NCBI GenBank assembly: GCA_002474415.1
Contig: DLQV01000215.1
Location: forward strand, 1 to 6,057
DNA: 6,057 nucleotides
Direction of reading: 5' to 3'
From: Lachnospiraceae bacterium UBA7598
GTDB lineage: Bacteria; Bacillota; Clostridia; Lachnospirales; Lachnospiraceae
Of this stretch, positions 5,972 to 6,057 are shown in pieces (the first letter of the stretch is position 1; each line of letters opens with the position of its first letter). The notes under the pieces were generated by a model. That model worked only from the letters and a program-made list of their open reading frames with translations, was not told where the DNA came from and searched no databases. The position numbers and the translations under genes are program-made.

Positions 5972-6020
5972 CATACTGATTATAGCAAAGCCTCTGAGTG
6001 TTTTCATGAATAACAATCAG

Positions 6021-6057
6021 TCCTCGCCACGCCTAATCTTGCTTTTGCAGGAGTGGG
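6021..6057 (+). repeat. Hairpin repeat, copy 2 (cut by window end)
   Basis: TCCTCGCCACGCCTAATCTT followed by GCTTTTGCAGGAGTGGG repeats 4835-4871 with four substitutions. It begins 50 nt after the Rpn stop codon, probably as that gene's terminator. The right arm lies beyond the window. The preceding stretch (5972-6020) has a 7-base inverted repeat ACTGATT (5975-5981) and AATCAGT (6015-6021) with a 33-base gap, too weak to interpret. Confidence 0.75.

Overview
The window looks like a stretch of chromosome from a gut-type member of the Clostridia (Firmicutes), perhaps Ruminococcus or a relative. This is inferred from moderate A+T content, strong GGAGGTGA-type ribosome binding sites, extended -10 promoters (TGnTATAAT) and protein families common in that group. 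No marker gene fixes the species. All genes are on the + strand. No tRNA, rRNA, CRISPR array or complete insertion sequence was seen.

Layout. (1) Positions 1-353 hold the wreck of an ATPase of the AAA/DUF4143 type: the first 24 or so codons and the last 75 or so codons survive, joined out of frame where the roughly 300-residue middle has been lost. (2) Positions 452-2145 are a self-contained unit: an extended -10 promoter, a 518-residue protein with an N-terminal AAA-like ATPase and a C-terminal PD-(D/E)XK nuclease-like domain, and a Rho-independent terminator. (3) Positions 2164-4890 are a second unit: a promoter, a roughly 170-nt leader with two overlapping short reading frames, a 788-residue polytopic membrane protein resembling GT-C glycosyltransferases, and a long hairpin that should act as a terminator. 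(4) Positions 4918-5971 are a third unit: two candidate promoters with a palindrome between them and a 289-residue Rpn-family PD-(D/E)XK nuclease ('recombination-promoting nuclease/putative transposase').

The hairpin after the membrane protein gene recurs, as far as the window allows, right after the Rpn gene (33 of 37 bases identical). The nuclease gene and its promoters therefore sit between two direct copies of a hairpin repeat about 1.19 kb apart.

No operon joins the three intact genes: each has its own promoter, and hairpins separate them. The central gene is clearly richer in G+C than the two nuclease genes. The likeliest reading is one envelope-glycan gene flanked by accessory ATPase/nuclease modules of the mobile or defence-associated kind, in a region that collects and loses such genes. 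A joint function is not supported by the sequence. The points most worth checking are the repeat-bracketed Rpn cassette, a possible internal translation start in the Rpn gene that would make a C-terminal short form, and the short-ORF leader of the membrane protein gene.
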